Of a stretch of DNA of 64,000 bases, positions 63,573-64,000 are shown piece by piece. Below the pieces are notes generated by a model, which made no database searches, had not been told where the DNA came from, and worked only from the letters and a program-made list of their open reading frames with translations. Position 1 is the stretch's first letter. Every line of letters starts with the position of its first letter. This DNA comes from Planctomycetes bacterium syqfu (lineage in GTDB: Bacteria > Planctomycetota > Phycisphaerae > Phycisphaerales > Phycisphaeraceae), in NCBI GenBank assembly GCA_020974905.1, contig CP087563.1, positions 744,001 to 808,000 on the forward strand. The letters are read 5' to 3'. Made by a program: the position numbers and the translations under genes.

Positions 63573-63652
63573 CTTACCCATTTGCTGCAAACAGGTCTTG
63601 ACAGATGGCGCAATCTGGGAACAATGGGGTCTTGTTCACAAGGAGGTGAACC

Positions 63653-64000
63653 TTGACAGCTACCAATCATCGCATCAACGAGGCTGTTTCCAGCCATGTA
63701 GCACCGGTATCGGAACCGGCTGCCCACCATCAACCCCCACATACCCCCGCTCAGCTCAGCCGCACCCAGATTCTGGAGGCGACGTTTTTCTGTCTGCGCG
63801 AAGAAGGCTATGAGGCGACGACCATCCGTCGGATCGCCAAGCGTCTGGATTGTGCCATTGGCTCGATCTATCGCTACTTCAAGGATAAACGCGACCTGCT
63901 CTCTGCCGTGACCCAGGAACTGCTCCAACCCGTCGTCGTGGGTCTGGAAAACGGCAGTCCGATCGACCGCAGCATCGGCATGTACTGTCGCCTTGCAACA
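63653..64000 (+). CDS. TetR-family regulator, N-terminal part
   Basis: 116 residues to the right edge, open at the end. It starts with TTG at 63653 right after AAGGAGGTGA, the strongest Shine-Dalgarno in the window. A His/Pro-rich tail (1-35) is followed by a TetR HTH (about 38-88): QILEATFFCLREEGYEATTI, IAKRLDCAIGSIYRYFKDKR. The ligand domain begins at the edge. A candidate operator lies upstream (63523-63572). Confidence 0.85.
   Translation, partial: MTATNHRINEAVSSHVAPVSEPAAHHQPPHTPAQLSRTQILEATFFCLREEGYEATTIRRIAKRLDCAIGSIYRYFKDKRDLLSAVTQELLQPVVVGLENGSPIDRSIGMYCRLAT

Noticed and set aside
63506-63928. 140-residue open frame opposite the TetR gene
   Set aside because: The TetR HTH is on the other strand with a strong Shine-Dalgarno; this frame has no motif.

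Overview
The window looks like chromosomal DNA of a planctomycete, most likely of the Phycisphaerae type. The main evidence is a complete microcompartment operon of the Planctomycetes-Verrucomicrobia kind (32.4-42.1 kb). It holds three hexameric (BMC-H) and three pentameric (BMC-P) shell genes, a class II aldolase, a CoA-acylating aldehyde dehydrogenase, PduL, acetate kinase, a lactate/malate-type dehydrogenase and a DeoR regulator. It has no B12 diol dehydratase and no BMC-T gene. A futalosine-pathway gene (mqnA), several architectures without a clear family, and many starts without a Shine-Dalgarno sequence fit this placement. Lineage is inferred from gene content; no rRNA is present.

Layout. 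0-5.6 kb: small membrane and secreted proteins and an nfeD-flotillin pair. 5.8-8.4 kb: tRNA-Asp, then thiC under a TPP riboswitch with a small L7/L12-like membrane gene behind it. 8.4-15.2 kb: recX; a minus-strand cluster of NIF3-like, ubiD, doxX-like, proC and tyrA genes; then accA. 15.3-19.8 kb: two DUF3592 proteins, ispF, a coiled-coil membrane protein and an NtrC-type regulator. 20-23.5 kb: mqnA, a sigma-like HTH protein, moaC and a PEGA lipoprotein. 23.6-27.1 kb: a GH4 glycosidase divergent from an AraC regulator, and a second AraC-type gene. 27.2-27.9 kb: a REP-associated tyrosine transposase (RAYT) bracketed by two copies of an 82-bp repeat. 27.9-32.2 kb: a shortened MnmE-like GTPase, coaX, obg and a GT8 glycosyltransferase. 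32.4-42.1 kb: the BMC operon. 42.2-46.2 kb: a frameshifted small gene, an HTH/Asp-Ser-Gly-repeat/membrane protein, and phosphatidylserine decarboxylase with a roughly 300-residue acidic tail. 46.5-50.6 kb: a solute-binding protein, glycerate kinase, tadA and ribE. 50.7-58.2 kb: a 936-residue membrane-anchored protein, an ABC ATPase, an ABC-2 permease and a frameshifted HEAT-repeat gene. 58.2-64 kb: a thioesterase, an esterase, an ankyrin protein, two lipoproteins, a GGDEF protein and the start of a TetR gene.

How the BMC genes fit together: a deoxysugar phosphate (fuculose- or rhamnulose-1-phosphate by family precedent) would be cleaved by the aldolase to DHAP and lactaldehyde inside the shell. 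Lactaldehyde would be oxidised to lactyl-CoA by the PduP-like enzyme and reduced by a second enzyme to recycle NADH. PduL and acetate kinase would then yield lactate and ATP. Four enzymes carry short amphipathic helices of the encapsulation-peptide type, including one RpiB-like protein of unknown role.

Other points: intergenic space holds several palindromic repeat families (an 83-93 bp element four times; a 32-bp-arm inverted repeat plus a separate half copy; a 147-bp element with imperfect terminal inverted repeats inside the BMC operon). A -10-like box lies 6-7 nt upstream of the start codon in at least seven genes, which suggests leaderless mRNAs; pduL has the best example. Two genes (42.2 and 57.0 kb) appear broken by single frameshifts and may be real decay or sequence error.
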